A stretch of DNA of 64,000 nucleotides from Betaproteobacteria bacterium (GCA_025363435.1 JANYDY010000016.1:31588-95587), one strand, 5' to 3'; counted from the stretch's first letter, positions 34,685 through 45,616 are shown. Translations and numbers: made by a program. The notes: generated by a model not told the origin, from the letters alone.

Positions 34685-36040
34685 TTAGCTGCGTCCGCGC
34701 GGACGATTGCCGCCGAAGCCGCTGCCGCCGTCACGTGCCGGACGCGCACCCGCGAACGGCTTGCCGCTGGCCGAACGTGAACCGCCACGGTCATTGGCGG
34801 CCCAGCGTGAATTGCTGTTGCTGGTCGGGCGCGCGTTGCGATTGCCGCCAAAACGTTTTTGCGGACCCGACGGCGGACCGCTGCGCGGCTTCACCTTCGG
34901 CTCCATGCCTTCGACGACATGGCGCTCGATCTGGTGACCGGTATAGCGTTCGATCTGCTTCAACTGATGACCTTCGTCCGGCGCCGCAAAAGAAATTGCA
35001 ATGCCGGTGGCGCCGGCGCGGCCGGTACGGCCAATACGGTGCACATAATCTTCCGCCACGCGCGGCAGATCGTAATTGATGACGTGCGTGATGCTGGCAA
35101 CGTCGATGCCGCGCGCGGCAACGTCGGTCGCCACCAGCACGCGCACATTGCCGCTGCGCAAACGCGCCAGCGTGCGATTGCGCTGCGACTGATTCAAGTC
35201 GCCGTGCAGTGCAGCCGAAGCGTGGCCTTTTTCGTTAAGCGACTCGGACAAACGATCGGCACCGCGTTTGGTCGCGGTGAAAACGATAGCCTGGGTCATG
35301 TCAACGTCGCGCAACAGATGATCGAGCAGGCGATGTTTGTGGCTGCCGTCATCAACATGATGCAGGCGCTGTTCGATATTTTCGTTACGCGATTTTTGCG
35401 CTGCGACTTCGATCAGTTTCGGATTGCGCATCAAACGTTTGCCGAGCGTGCCGATACCGCCGTCGAGCGTCGCCGAGAACAGCAGCGTCTGGCGGCCTGC
35501 GGGGGTTGCCGCGCAGATACGTTCAACCGGTTTGATAAAGCCCATATCGAGCATGCGGTCGGCTTCGTCGAGCACCAGCATTTCGAGGCGCGAGAAATCA
35601 ACCTTGCCTTGATCAATAAAGTCGATCAAACGGCCCGGCGTTGCGACCAGAATGTCGAGCGGCATTTCCAGGAGACGGCGTTGTTTCGGGTAAGGCATGC
35701 CGCCGAGCACCGTGCCGGTACGCACACGCGGCATGAACTTGCTGTATTTCTCGACCGCACTCGTTACCTGCATGGCGAGTTCGCGCGTCGGCGTCAACAC
35801 CAGCACGCGCGGGCCGCGGCCCGGCTTCGCCGGTTGCAGCAGACGTTGCAGTGCGGGCAGCACAAAGGCCGCCGTTTTGCCCGTGCCGGTCGGCGCCGAG
35901 CACATCAAATCATGGCCGGCCAGCGCTTCCGGTACGGCTTTTTCCTGTACCGGCGTCGCCGCCGTATAACCTGAGGCGGTCAACGCCTGCAGAATCGATG
36001 AATTTAAATTGAGTGATACAAATGACATACGAGCTTTCAT
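34685..36040 (-). CDS. rhlE: DEAD-box RNA helicase, RhlE type
   Basis: A 451-residue ATP-dependent RNA helicase acting on ribosomal and messenger RNA. In order: Q motif (GYTAATPVQEKAVPEAL), Walker A (APTGTGKT), PTRELAMQV, DEAD (VLDEADRMLDMGF), SAT (LLFSATLDGG), VATDVAARGIDV and HRIGRTGRAG. The C-terminal ~80 residues are a basic Gly/Arg/Asn/Ser-rich tail typical of RhlE, ending FGGNRPRGRS. Two starts are possible, ATG at 36040 (MKARMSFVSL) or 36028 (MSFVSLNLN); neither has a strong ribosome binding site. The leader holds two overlapping inverted repeats. Confidence 0.93.
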   Translation of the reverse strand: MKARMSFVSLNLNSSILQALTASGYTAATPVQEKAVPEALAGHDLMCSAPTGTGKTAAFVLPALQRLLQPAKPGRGPRVLVLTPTRELAMQVTSAVEKYSKFMPRVRTGTVLGGMPYPKQRRLLEMPLDILVATPGRLIDFIDQGKVDFSRLEMLVLDEADRMLDMGFIKPVERICAATPAGRQTLLFSATLDGGIGTLGKRLMRNPKLIEVAAQKSRNENIEQRLHHVDDGSHKHRLLDHLLRDVDMTQAIVFTATKRGADRLSESLNEKGHASAALHGDLNQSQRNRTLARLRSGNVRVLVATDVAARGIDVASITHVINYDLPRVAEDYVHRIGRTGRAGATGIAISFAAPDEGHQLKQIERYTGHQIERHVVEGMEPKVKPRSGPPSGPQKRFGGNRNARPTSNSNSRWAANDRGGSRSASGKPFAGARPARDGGSGFGGNRPRGRS

Positions 36041-36069
36041 AACAATGAAAACAACAAAAGCGCGGACCT

Positions 36070-36099
36070 GCAGACAATAGTTGTCTGTCGTAAACGACA
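36070..36099 (-). promoter_or_regulatory. Two overlapping inverted repeats in the rhlE leader
   Basis: CAGACAA-TAG-TTGTCTG (36070-36086) and CTGTCGT-AA-ACGACAG (36084-36099) are both perfect 7-bp hairpins that share three bases, so in RNA they can only partly coexist. They sit 30-59 bases upstream of the rhlE start. They could be an operator or a structured leader; the sequence alone does not say which. Confidence 0.45.
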
Positions 36100-36392
36100 G
36101 GCGAATGCCGTCAGCGCACGGGTATCGTCGCTAACCGTGGCAGAAGCAGCTATTCGAGGAAGGGAGCTGAAACGAAGGGGTCAGGGACAGATGCAACTCG
36201 TATTTCAGCGGCCAAAGCCGCTTCGAGGTGCGCGCATAATACTCGCAATGCAGCAAAATAGCGAATTAATTTACACACTTATCTACACACCGGACGAAAA
36301 TCATCCCGACAGCGGCGCGAGCACTGTCGCGCCGGACCGCTGCCATCCGCGGGAAATTTATAAAAAATTCAAGGCTATAGGGCGCGCCGTGC

Positions 36393-36398
36393 TATACT
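36393..36398 (+). promoter_or_regulatory. Possible typA -10 element (TATACT)
   Basis: TATACT lies 37 bases before the typA start codon. A TTCAAG at 36368-36373 is a weak and slightly too distant -35 candidate. Motif match only. Confidence 0.35.
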
Positions 36399-36434
36399 CG
36401 CGCGCTTTTCAAATCAGCCTCCGAGGGTCGCACC

Positions 36435-38249
<1,815 letters not shown>

Positions 38250-38263
38250 CGCGGGATTTCCAG

Positions 38264-39166
38264 ATGCCGAACCGGGGCGGCAGTGCCGGCGTAGTATTTG
38301 CGTTTGCCCCCGCTCTCTTCGTGCTGTTGTGGAGTAGCGGCTTCATCGGCGCCCGGTTCGGCGTGCAGTACGCCGAACCGTTTACCGTTCTGCTGCTGCG
38401 CTTTTCCGTGGTGCTCGCTATCATGCTGCCGCTTGCGCTGATGCTGCGCGTACGCTGGCCGGGCGGACGCCAGACCACACATATCGCCACCGCCGGTCTT
38501 CTGATACAGGGCGGCTACCTCGGCGGCTGTTTCGCCGCCGTCTATCACGGCATGCCGGCCGGCGTGATTGCCCTGGTCACCGGCGTGCAACCGATACTCA
38601 CCGCATTTGCCGCGGCGCCCATGCTTGGCGAGTCGGTGTCGCGACTGCAATGGCTGGGGCTCGCACTGGGTTTCGGCGGTGTTGCGATGGTGGTCTGGCA
38701 GAAAATAAATTTTCAAGGCCTCGATCTCATCAGCGTCGCGTGGTCGCTCGAAGCACTGGTCGCCATTACAGTCGGCACGCTGTATCAGAAACGCTACTGC
38801 CCGAGCTTTGATCTGCGCGCCGGCTCCGTGATCCAGTTCGTCGCCGCCTTCACACTGCTGCTGCCGCTGGCAATCGCCACCGAAACCATGCACGTCGAGT
38901 GGACTATGCAGTTCGTTTTTTCCATCGGCTGGCTCGCCATCGTTTTATCGATCGGCGCGGTCTCGCTGCTGTTCGTGCTGATCAAACACGGCGAAGCGAC
39001 GCGCGTATCAAGTCTGTTCTATCTCACGCCGCTGGCGACCGCTGCGATGGCCTATCTCGCCTTCGACGAACATCTTGATGCGGTCGCACTGATCGGCATG
39101 ATCATCGGCGTCACCGGCGTCGCACTGGTGCTGCGTAAACCCGGCATCGCAACGCCCGAGGCCTGA
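38264..39166 (+). CDS. EamA/DMT-family transporter
   Basis: A 300-residue inner-membrane exporter with ten predicted helices in two EamA repeats, starting PALFVLLWSSGFIGARFGVQYAEPFTVLLLRF. The repeat ends are marked by ALVTGVQPILTAFAAAPMLGE and VSSLFYLTPLATAAMAYLAFDE, the conserved proline-containing segments. EamA proteins export amino acids, metabolites or drugs; the substrate is unknown. Unlike the family member at 21304-22215, this frame is intact. It follows typA by 14 bases and is convergent with a small membrane-protein gene. Confidence 0.9.
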   Translation: MPNRGGSAGVVFAFAPALFVLLWSSGFIGARFGVQYAEPFTVLLLRFSVVLAIMLPLALMLRVRWPGGRQTTHIATAGLLIQGGYLGGCFAAVYHGMPAGVIALVTGVQPILTAFAAAPMLGESVSRLQWLGLALGFGGVAMVVWQKINFQGLDLISVAWSLEALVAITVGTLYQKRYCPSFDLRAGSVIQFVAAFTLLLPLAIATETMHVEWTMQFVFSIGWLAIVLSIGAVSLLFVLIKHGEATRVSSLFYLTPLATAAMAYLAFDEHLDAVALIGMIIGVTGVALVLRKPGIATPEA

Positions 39167-39191
39167 AATAAAAAACGGGGTTGTGCGGACT

Positions 39192-39656
39192 TCAGATCTG
39201 CGGCATTTTAATTTCAGGCCATTGATCGCCCGCCGCATCGCAAACCATCTCCGCCGCGGCTCCGTAAATACGCAACGGTATCTCCGGTGCCTGACGGAAT
39301 TTCAGTTCAATGTAATCAGAAAACCAGCGGCGGCCGCGTGTGACTGAAATATCGGCCCACGGAAAAAACAGATCCGGATTGTTGATGCGAAACAGGAACT
39401 GCATGCGCAAACATAAACCCTGCGTGCTCACCCAAAGCGTCAACACATTGCGGTACTGCCCGAGAAACTGGCACCCCATGTGCACGGCGCGCAGGCGTAC
39501 CGGAATACCGGCAGCCTCATCCCTGGCGCAATAAATCCGCGCCAGTGCCGCCCAGCCACTGGCGTACGACAATAACCAGTTCACGAATACCCACAGCGCG
39601 ACAAAACAAACCGCCGCAAGCAGCGGTGATCCCCATTGCATCGCAGCGGGCGCCAT
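39192..39656 (-). CDS. Small membrane-anchored protein, unknown function
   Basis: A 154-residue protein with one or two hydrophobic helices near its N-terminus (LLAAVCFVALWVFVNWLLSYASGWAALARIY) and a soluble C-terminal half of beta character (LRMQFLFRINNPDLFFPWADISVTRGRRWFSDYIELKF), which resembles the PH-like domains seen in short membrane proteins. I do not recognise a named family. It starts 6 bases after hemD ends, on the same strand, and so is likely the third gene of the dehydratase-hemD operon. A second start at Met6 is possible. Confidence 0.65.
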   Translation of the reverse strand: MAPAAMQWGSPLLAAVCFVALWVFVNWLLSYASGWAALARIYCARDEAAGIPVRLRAVHMGCQFLGQYRNVLTLWVSTQGLCLRMQFLFRINNPDLFFPWADISVTRGRRWFSDYIELKFRQAPEIPLRIYGAAAEMVCDAAGDQWPEIKMPQI

Positions 39657-39662
39657 CGATGC

Positions 39663-40463
39663 TCAATTCGTCAATGCCGCGTCGAGCGCATTGATCAGCG
39701 GCCCGAGTTTCGGCGGTTTCGCCTCAATTTGCGGATGCACGCCGAATTGTGCGAGCGCCACGGTGCAGACCGGCCCGATCGACGCCACCTTTGATGCATT
39801 GAGATATGCGGCCAGGGTAGTGTCCGTGCCTTGCGTTTTTGCGTAATCGAACAGATTGTGCACCTGCGACGCACTGGTAAAAACAACTGCCGCGACTTCA
39901 TGGCGCGCCAATGCAGCAATCAGATCAGCAAGCGGCTGCGTGTTTTCCGGCATCGCCCACCGATAAACAGGGATTTCCAGCACTGTCGCGCCCTGCGCCT
40001 GAAGCCACGACTCAAGCTCGACGTTCTTCCCGCCATAGCGCTGCACCACCACGCACTCGCCGGCCAGTTGCAGGGTGTCGAGCTGCGCAATCACTTCCGT
40101 CGTCGTATAGGGATCGCCTGCAACAAGATCGATGCGCACGCCGCGCGAATTCAAAGCGCCGGTCGGTTTAGGGCCGCGCACAATTACCGTGGACGCCGCC
40201 AACAGCGCCAAAAGTTTTTCGCTAAGACCGAGTTCGTCGGTTGCTTTGAACAAAGCACGTGTGCCGACACCCGTTTGAAAAATCGCCGCCTTGACCGGCG
40301 CCGCCTCCCATTCGCCAATAAGCTTTGCGATAAACGCCGGTTCGAGATCCGGAATTTCCGATAATGCCGGTGCGTGCAGCGGTTTGCCGCCACGCTTGGC
40401 AATCAGTTCAACGATCTGCGCACCGAGGCGACTTTCGAGTATCGCTACCGTCTGGCCATTCAT
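39663..40463 (-). CDS. hemD: Uroporphyrinogen-III synthase
   Basis: A 266-residue enzyme that closes and inverts hydroxymethylbilane to uroporphyrinogen III, the branch point to heme, siroheme and B12. The sequence fits the poorly conserved HemD family: ILESRLGAQIVELIAKRGGKPLHAPAL at the start, AIFQTGVGTRALFKATDELG, VVVQRYGGKNVELESWLQAQGATVLEIPVYRW, then AAVVFTSASQVHNLFDYA and SKVASIGPVCTVALAQFGV near the end. It overlaps the upstream dehydratase stop as ATGA. It is not beside hemC, unlike the usual operon. Confidence 0.82.
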   Translation of the reverse strand: MNGQTVAILESRLGAQIVELIAKRGGKPLHAPALSEIPDLEPAFIAKLIGEWEAAPVKAAIFQTGVGTRALFKATDELGLSEKLLALLAASTVIVRGPKPTGALNSRGVRIDLVAGDPYTTTEVIAQLDTLQLAGECVVVQRYGGKNVELESWLQAQGATVLEIPVYRWAMPENTQPLADLIAALARHEVAAVVFTSASQVHNLFDYAKTQGTDTTLAAYLNASKVASIGPVCTVALAQFGVHPQIEAKPPKLGPLINALDAALTN

Positions 40464-42187
40464 TTTGCCGGCGTGCGTGCGGTAACCGGCGTCGTCAGAA
40501 ATTCGAAATCACAGCCGCGGTCGGCCTGCTGCACCGTTTCCATGAACAGTTTGCGATAACCGCGCTCGTCGCCTTTGTGCGGTTTGGGTTTTTTCCATTG
40601 TTTTCGCCGCGCCGCGAGTTCTTCGTCTGATACCAGCAGCTCAAGACGACGGCCTTTGACATCAAGGCGTATGCGGTCGCCGTTTTTGACCAGCGCGAGC
40701 GGACCACCCACCGCCGACTCCGGCGTGATGTGCAAAACAATTGCGCCGAAGGCCGTGCCACTCATGCGCGCGTCCGACATGCGCACCATATCCTTCAAGC
40801 CTTTCTGCGCGAGCTTTTTCGGAATCGGTATATAACCGGCTTCCGGCATGCCCGGCGCGCCTTTGGGCCCGGCGTTACGTAATACGAGAATGTCATCTGG
40901 CTTTACATCAAGGTCCGGCGAATCGATGCGTGCCGCCATATCCGGCAGCGAATCGAACACCACCGCACGGCCTTCGTGCTGCATCAGCGCCGGCGTTGCC
41001 GCGGCCTGTTTGACAATGGCCCCGCCCGGCGCGAGATTGCCGCGCAGCACCGCGATGCTGCCGCCCTTGAAAATCGGATTCCTGAACGGCCGCACGACTT
41101 CCTGCGCCCAGCCGGCCGGCGCGTTGTCGATGTTTTCACCGAGCGTTTTGCCGGAGATGGTCAGCGCCTTGAGTTTCAGCTGCGGCTTGAGTTCGCGCAA
41201 TATCGTCGTCACGCCACCGGCCTTGTCGAGGTCTTCCATGTAATGCTGGCCGGTCGGCTTCAGATCAACCAGCACCGGCGTGTCGCGCCCCATGCGGTCG
41301 AACGCTTCGAGATCGAGCTCGATGCCGAGCCTGCCGGCCATCGCCGCCAGATGCACGATCGCATTGGTTGAGCCGCCGATCGCCAGCAGCATGCGCAGGC
41401 CGTTCTCAAATGCATCCGGCGTCATGATGCGTGACGGCGTCAGCTTTTCTTTGGCGATCGCCACCGCGCGCGCACCGGTCGCTTCGGCGTTGCGCAGGCG
41501 CTCCGACATCACCGCCGGTATGCAGGCGCCGCCCGGCAGCATCATGCCCATTGCTTCGGTGACACAGGCCATGGTGCTCGCCGTGCCCATCACCATACAG
41601 GTGCCGGCGCTGGGCGCGAGCTTCGATTCAACTGCGGTGATTTCTTCCTCATCGATATCGCCGGCGCGAAAACGCGCCCAGAAACGACGGCAGTCGGTGC
41701 AGGCGCCAAGACGCTCGCCTTTGTGGTCGCCCGTGATCATCGGGCCGGTCACCAGCATGATCGCCGGCACATCCGCGCTCGCCGCGCCCATCAGCAAAGC
41801 TGGCACCGTTTTATCGCAGCCGCCGATCAGCACCGTCGAATCGACCGGCTGCGCCTTGATCATTTCTTCGGTATCCATCGACATCATGTTGCGCAAATAC
41901 ATGCTGGTCGGGAACGCAAACGATTCGTGCAGCGTGATCACCGGGAACTCGACCGGCAGGCCGCCCGCCAGCATAACGCCGCGTTTCACCGCCTCGATCA
42001 AATCCGGCACATTACGATGGCAGGCATTGAAGCCGCTGAAGGTATTGGTGATGCCGATGATCGGCCGGTCGAGCGCATCATCGCTGTAGCCCATCGCCTT
42101 GATGAAAGCCTTGCGCAGAAACAGCGAAAATTCTTCGTCGCCGTAGGCCGTCAGCCCGCGCCGCATGCCGCGTTTTTCTTTTGCCAT
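40460..42187 (-). CDS. IlvD/Edd-family dehydratase
   Basis: A 575-residue Fe-S dehydratase that removes water from a dihydroxy or sugar acid. Cluster cysteines are visible in GFNACHRNVPDL, LIGGCDKTVPALL and LGACTDCRRFW, and family blocks include PSAGTCMVMGTASTMACVTEAMGM and DARMSGTAFGAIVLHITPESAVGGPLALVKNGD. The protein resembles sugar-acid dehydratases (arabinonate type) as much as biosynthetic IlvD, so I give no symbol. It is divergent from the MetE-like gene, and its stop overlaps the hemD start, an odd pairing. Confidence 0.87.
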   Translation of the reverse strand: MAKEKRGMRRGLTAYGDEEFSLFLRKAFIKAMGYSDDALDRPIIGITNTFSGFNACHRNVPDLIEAVKRGVMLAGGLPVEFPVITLHESFAFPTSMYLRNMMSMDTEEMIKAQPVDSTVLIGGCDKTVPALLMGAASADVPAIMLVTGPMITGDHKGERLGACTDCRRFWARFRAGDIDEEEITAVESKLAPSAGTCMVMGTASTMACVTEAMGMMLPGGACIPAVMSERLRNAEATGARAVAIAKEKLTPSRIMTPDAFENGLRMLLAIGGSTNAIVHLAAMAGRLGIELDLEAFDRMGRDTPVLVDLKPTGQHYMEDLDKAGGVTTILRELKPQLKLKALTISGKTLGENIDNAPAGWAQEVVRPFRNPIFKGGSIAVLRGNLAPGGAIVKQAAATPALMQHEGRAVVFDSLPDMAARIDSPDLDVKPDDILVLRNAGPKGAPGMPEAGYIPIPKKLAQKGLKDMVRMSDARMSGTAFGAIVLHITPESAVGGPLALVKNGDRIRLDVKGRRLELLVSDEELAARRKQWKKPKPHKGDERGYRKLFMETVQQADRGCDFEFLTTPVTARTPAK

Positions 42188-42404
42188 CTTTGTCCCGTGA
42201 GATTGGTGGTTCGTCCTTCACAATAAACGAAAATTATCAGGCGGCGCAACCGCTATATTGACCGCGTCGTCGCGTGTATCGGGCGATTTTCGCAAAACCT
42301 GTTCTTGCCTTGCCCGAGAACCCGGTGCTAATGTCCAAGCACAGCTAAAGCCTTGTGCGTACAGTCTCTGCCTGCCGCCACCCGCCAATCACGGACTACA
42401 CTCC

Positions 42405-43529
42405 ATGCCGAACGCGCCGCACAACCCGCCCTTCCGCGCCGATCAGGTCGGCAGCCTGCTGCGGCCCGCGCATCTGATCGAAGCGCGTGCGCAAATGAAA
42501 AAAAAGCTGCTATCGGTCGCCGAGTTAACAAAAATTGAAGACGCGGCAATACGCGAGGTCGTGGCAAAACAGGAAGCTGCAGGACTGCAATCAATCAGCG
42601 ATGGCGAATTCCGGCGCCAGAACTATATTGTCGATTTCTTCCGCAAGGCGCTTGGCTCGGGCGGCCTGACTGCGGAACCGGGCGATTTTTTTCATCGCAA
42701 CGCGCGCGGCGAAACGATCCCGATCGAAAAACTTGTCGTGCACAAGCCGGCCAAGTGGACGGGGCCGATCTTCGCCGAGCACCTCGCATTCGTCAAATCG
42801 ATCACTAAGCGTACGCCAAAGATGACTGTGCCCTCGCCTATCGTCCTGCATTTCATGGGCGGCAGCGACGCCATCCTGCGGGAGGCTTATACGTCGCTCG
42901 ATCAGTTCTGGAGCGACGTCATCGAGGTCTATCGCAATGAGTTCGCAGCCCTGCACAAGGCCGGCTGCACCTATCTTCAGGTTGATGAGACCTCACTGGT
43001 GAAATTCGGCGATCCGGAGATCCGCGCCATCATCGAACGGCGTGGCGACGACTGGCAAAAACTGGTGGAAACCTACGTCGATGTGATCAATGCGGTACTC
43101 TCCAGCGCGCCGCCGGGCATGACCGTCGGCATCCATGTCTGCCGCGGCAACCGCCTTGGTTTCTGGCAGGCCGACGCCGGTTATGAATTCATGGCTGACC
43201 AGTTGTTCCGGCGCTTGAAGGCGCAGTTTTATTTCCTTGAATTCGACAGCCCGCGCGCCGGCCCGATCGATGCCTTGAAATTTATGCCTGATGACAAAAC
43301 GGTCGTGCTGGGTCTCGTTACGACGAAATCACCCGAACTCGAAGACAAGGAAATGCTGAAGACGCGCATCAAGCAGGCGTCAGCCCATATCGGCATGGAT
43401 AGGCTCTGCCTCAGTCCGCAATGCGGGTTTTCCGGCAACGTCGGCAACACCGTCATGAATGCGGAACAACAGTTCGCCAAGCTGGAGCTGCTGGTTGAAA
43501 CAGCACGCGAGATGTGGGGCGATGCCTAG
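42405..43529 (+). CDS. MetE C-terminal-like methyltransferase
   Basis: A 374-residue protein matching only the catalytic half of cobalamin-independent methionine synthase. It begins FRADQVGSLLRPAHLIEAR. The zinc ligands used to bind a thiol are present: His and Cys in VGIHVCRGNRLGFW, Glu in FYFLEFDSPRAG, Cys in CLSPQCGFSGN. The N-terminal half of MetE is missing, so it is probably a relative that transfers a methyl group from some other donor or to another thiol. The ATG at 42405 starts at the family N-terminus. Its last 8 bases overlap the Bug gene start. Confidence 0.87.
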   Translation: MPNAPHNPPFRADQVGSLLRPAHLIEARAQMKKKLLSVAELTKIEDAAIREVVAKQEAAGLQSISDGEFRRQNYIVDFFRKALGSGGLTAEPGDFFHRNARGETIPIEKLVVHKPAKWTGPIFAEHLAFVKSITKRTPKMTVPSPIVLHFMGGSDAILREAYTSLDQFWSDVIEVYRNEFAALHKAGCTYLQVDETSLVKFGDPEIRAIIERRGDDWQKLVETYVDVINAVLSSAPPGMTVGIHVCRGNRLGFWQADAGYEFMADQLFRRLKAQFYFLEFDSPRAGPIDALKFMPDDKTVVLGLVTTKSPELEDKEMLKTRIKQASAHIGMDRLCLSPQCGFSGNVGNTVMNAEQQFAKLELLVETAREMWGDA

Positions 43530-44523
43530 CACAACAACGCCAAACTATCTCCGCTTGCGGCGCGCAGCGACCTCCCGCCTGTTTGCACTTGCAACATTGC
43601 TCGCGGCTTCTGCTGCGGCGCAGAGTTATCCCGCCAAGCCGATCCGCATGATCATCCCGTTTCCGCCCGGCGGCGGCAGTGACGTGACGGGACGCGTAGT
43701 CGCTGCCGCACTCAGTGAGCGCTTCGGCCGCCAGGTGATCGTCGATAATCGTGGTGGCGCCGGCGGCATTATCGGCTCCGAACTTGCCGCTAACGCACCA
43801 CCGGACGGTTACACCCTGCTGTTGGTGTCACTGGCGCACACGGTCAATCCCTGGCTGTATGATCTGAAAGGTCGTTATCACCCGATCAACTCCTACACGC
43901 CAGTCGTTGCGATTGCAGCAAGCCCGGTCGTGCTGGCGGTCAATCCCGGCGTGCCCGTGCACTCGGTAGCAGAATTGGTCAGTGTCGCAAAAGCACAGCC
44001 GGGCAAACTGCAATACGCCTCCGCTGGAATCGGCAGTGTGACGCATCTCGCCGGCGAGTTATTCAAATTCACCGCCAAAATTGACATGCTGCACGTGCCG
44101 TTCAAAGGCGCCGGCGCGGCGATGCTCGACGTCATGTCCGGTCAGACTAATCTTTTTTTCGGCGGACTGCTCGCCACCGTCTCGCAGGTTCGCGCAGGCA
44201 GACTGCGCGCACTCGGCGTCGGCTCGCTCAAGCGCAATCCCATACTGCCCGACGTGCCGTCGATCGCCGAAGCCGGTGTAGCCGGTTACGAAACCGTTAA
44301 CTGGTTCGGCTTGCTGGCGCCCGCCGGCACACCGGCAGCCATCGTTGAGCATCTGCATCGTGAGATATCCACAGTGCAAAATCTTCCAGAAGTGCAAAAA
44401 CAGTTCGATGCGGATGGCGCGACTGTACTGCGCATGACGCCAGCCGCATTCCGCGCCTATATGGTCACGGACATGAACAAGTGGGAACGGGTCGTCAAGG
44501 AAGGCGGCATCAAGGCGCAATAA
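43522..44523 (+). CDS. Bug-family tripartite tricarboxylate receptor (orphan)
   Basis: A 333-residue periplasmic receptor. Signal region: LRLRRAATSRLFALATLLAASAAAQS, then YPAKPIRMIIPFPPGGGSDVTGRVVA and GGAGGIIGSELAANAPPDGYTLLLVS, the diagnostic Bug blocks. The ATG at 43522 overlaps the end of the MetE-like gene, and oxyR begins 2 bases after the stop, so all three are likely co-transcribed. The ligand may be the compound handled by the MetE-like enzyme (inference). No TctAB transporter genes are nearby. Confidence 0.93.
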   Translation: MPSTTTPNYLRLRRAATSRLFALATLLAASAAAQSYPAKPIRMIIPFPPGGGSDVTGRVVAAALSERFGRQVIVDNRGGAGGIIGSELAANAPPDGYTLLLVSLAHTVNPWLYDLKGRYHPINSYTPVVAIAASPVVLAVNPGVPVHSVAELVSVAKAQPGKLQYASAGIGSVTHLAGELFKFTAKIDMLHVPFKGAGAAMLDVMSGQTNLFFGGLLATVSQVRAGRLRALGVGSLKRNPILPDVPSIAEAGVAGYETVNWFGLLAPAGTPAAIVEHLHREISTVQNLPEVQKQFDADGATVLRMTPAAFRAYMVTDMNKWERVVKEGGIKAQ

Positions 44524-44525
44524 AT

Positions 44526-45467
44526 ATGACTTTAACTGAACTCCGTTACATCGTCGCCGTCGCACGCGAGCGCCATTTCGGCCGCGCCGCTGAAAAATGC
44601 TTCGTCAGCCAGCCGACGCTGTCGGTGGCGGTGAAAAAACTCGAGGAAGAACTCGGCGTTGCGCTGTTCGAGCGTACCAATACGGACGTTGTCGTAACGC
44701 CGCTGGGCGCGCAGATCATCGAGCAGGCGCAGCGCGTGCTCGAAGAAACCGCCGCGATCAAACATATCGCAACGGCCGGCAAGGATCAGCTCGCCACCCC
44801 CTTGCGCGTCGGTGCGATCTACACCGTCGGCCCTTATCTGTTGCCGCAATTAATCCCAATAATGCACAAGCGCACGCCGAAAATGCCGCTGCTGCTGCAG
44901 GAAAACTACACGGCAAAACTGGCTGCCACGCTCAAAGCCGGCGATATCGATGTGATTATTTTCTCGCTGCCGTATGCCGAACCCGGTATCAGCACCCAGG
45001 CGGTCTACGACGAACCTTTCCGCGTGGTTATTCCCTCAGAACATGCCTGGAAGGCACGCAAGTCGGTCAGTGCAGAAATGTTGTGCGGCGAAACCCTGCT
45101 ACTGCTCGGCGCCGGCAATTGTTTCCGCGACCAGGTCATGCAGACCTGCGCACGCGCCAAACGCAGCAGCACGAGCGCGATCCAGCAGGCGCTTGAAGGC
45201 AGTTCGCTGGAAACCATCCGGCAGATGGTCGCCTCCGGCGTCGGCATTACCGTGCTGCCCTCGTCCGCCGCCGACGCCAGATCGGCAGCCAGTCCGTTGA
45301 TCGCAACAAAACCGTTTACTGCACCGGCGCCGAGCCGGCGCATCGCGCTGGCCTGGCGCACCGGTTTTCCGCGTCCGCAAGCGATAGAAGCACTGCGGCA
45401 GGCCGTCCTCGCCTGCAAGCTGCCGGGCGTGACGCTGCTGCCCGACGCGCGGACGCACTCCCCCTGA
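44526..45467 (+). CDS. oxyR: Peroxide-sensing LysR-type regulator OxyR
   Basis: A 313-residue LysR-family activator. The N-terminal helix-turn-helix is MTLTELRYIVAVARERHFGRAAEKCFVSQPTLS. In the sensor domain, GAGNCFRDQVMQTC puts cysteines at residues 199 and 208, the numbers of the peroxide-reactive pair in E. coli OxyR, so it should form the same disulfide in response to hydrogen peroxide. The ATG at 44526 is 2 bases after the Bug gene stop; the track start lies upstream. The next gene, rubrerythrin, has a near-consensus OxyR box. Confidence 0.93.
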   Translation: MTLTELRYIVAVARERHFGRAAEKCFVSQPTLSVAVKKLEEELGVALFERTNTDVVVTPLGAQIIEQAQRVLEETAAIKHIATAGKDQLATPLRVGAIYTVGPYLLPQLIPIMHKRTPKMPLLLQENYTAKLAATLKAGDIDVIIFSLPYAEPGISTQAVYDEPFRVVIPSEHAWKARKSVSAEMLCGETLLLLGAGNCFRDQVMQTCARAKRSSTSAIQQALEGSSLETIRQMVASGVGITVLPSSAADARSAASPLIATKPFTAPAPSRRIALAWRTGFPRPQAIEALRQAVLACKLPGVTLLPDARTHSP

Positions 45468-45530
45468 CGTCCGCATACCTTCCTTTGGACAAAAAGGGAA
45501 AGGTAAAAACCAAACGTCAACTAGAAGGTC

Positions 45531-45553
45531 CCTTCCCCCTCAAGGAGGGAAGG
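45531..45553. repeat. Short imperfect palindrome downstream of oxyR
   Basis: CCTTCCC and GGGAAGG flank a small inner CCT-CA-AGG stem with one bulged base. It is followed by As, not Ts, on the plus strand, so it is probably a genome-wide intergenic repeat rather than a terminator. Confidence 0.45.
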
Positions 45554-45616
45554 AAAAAACCCGTGCTTCGTCTCACACCCCCTTCGCTGAAAATATCCAG
45601 TGGGACAAGCTAAACG

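Larger units (their letters stand above)
36041..36434. other. Intergenic region between rhlE and typA
   Basis: About 394 bases without a credible gene; the track ORF at 36137 lacks family character and codon structure. Near the rhlE side lie two overlapping inverted repeats (36070-36099). The middle part is AT-rich (around 36255-36300), and near typA a TATACT suggests its promoter. I see nothing else. Confidence 0.6.

Noticed and set aside
45478-45515. Imperfect hairpin after oxyR as its terminator
   Set aside because: The arms mismatch and the hairpin is followed by As, not Ts, on the transcribed strand.
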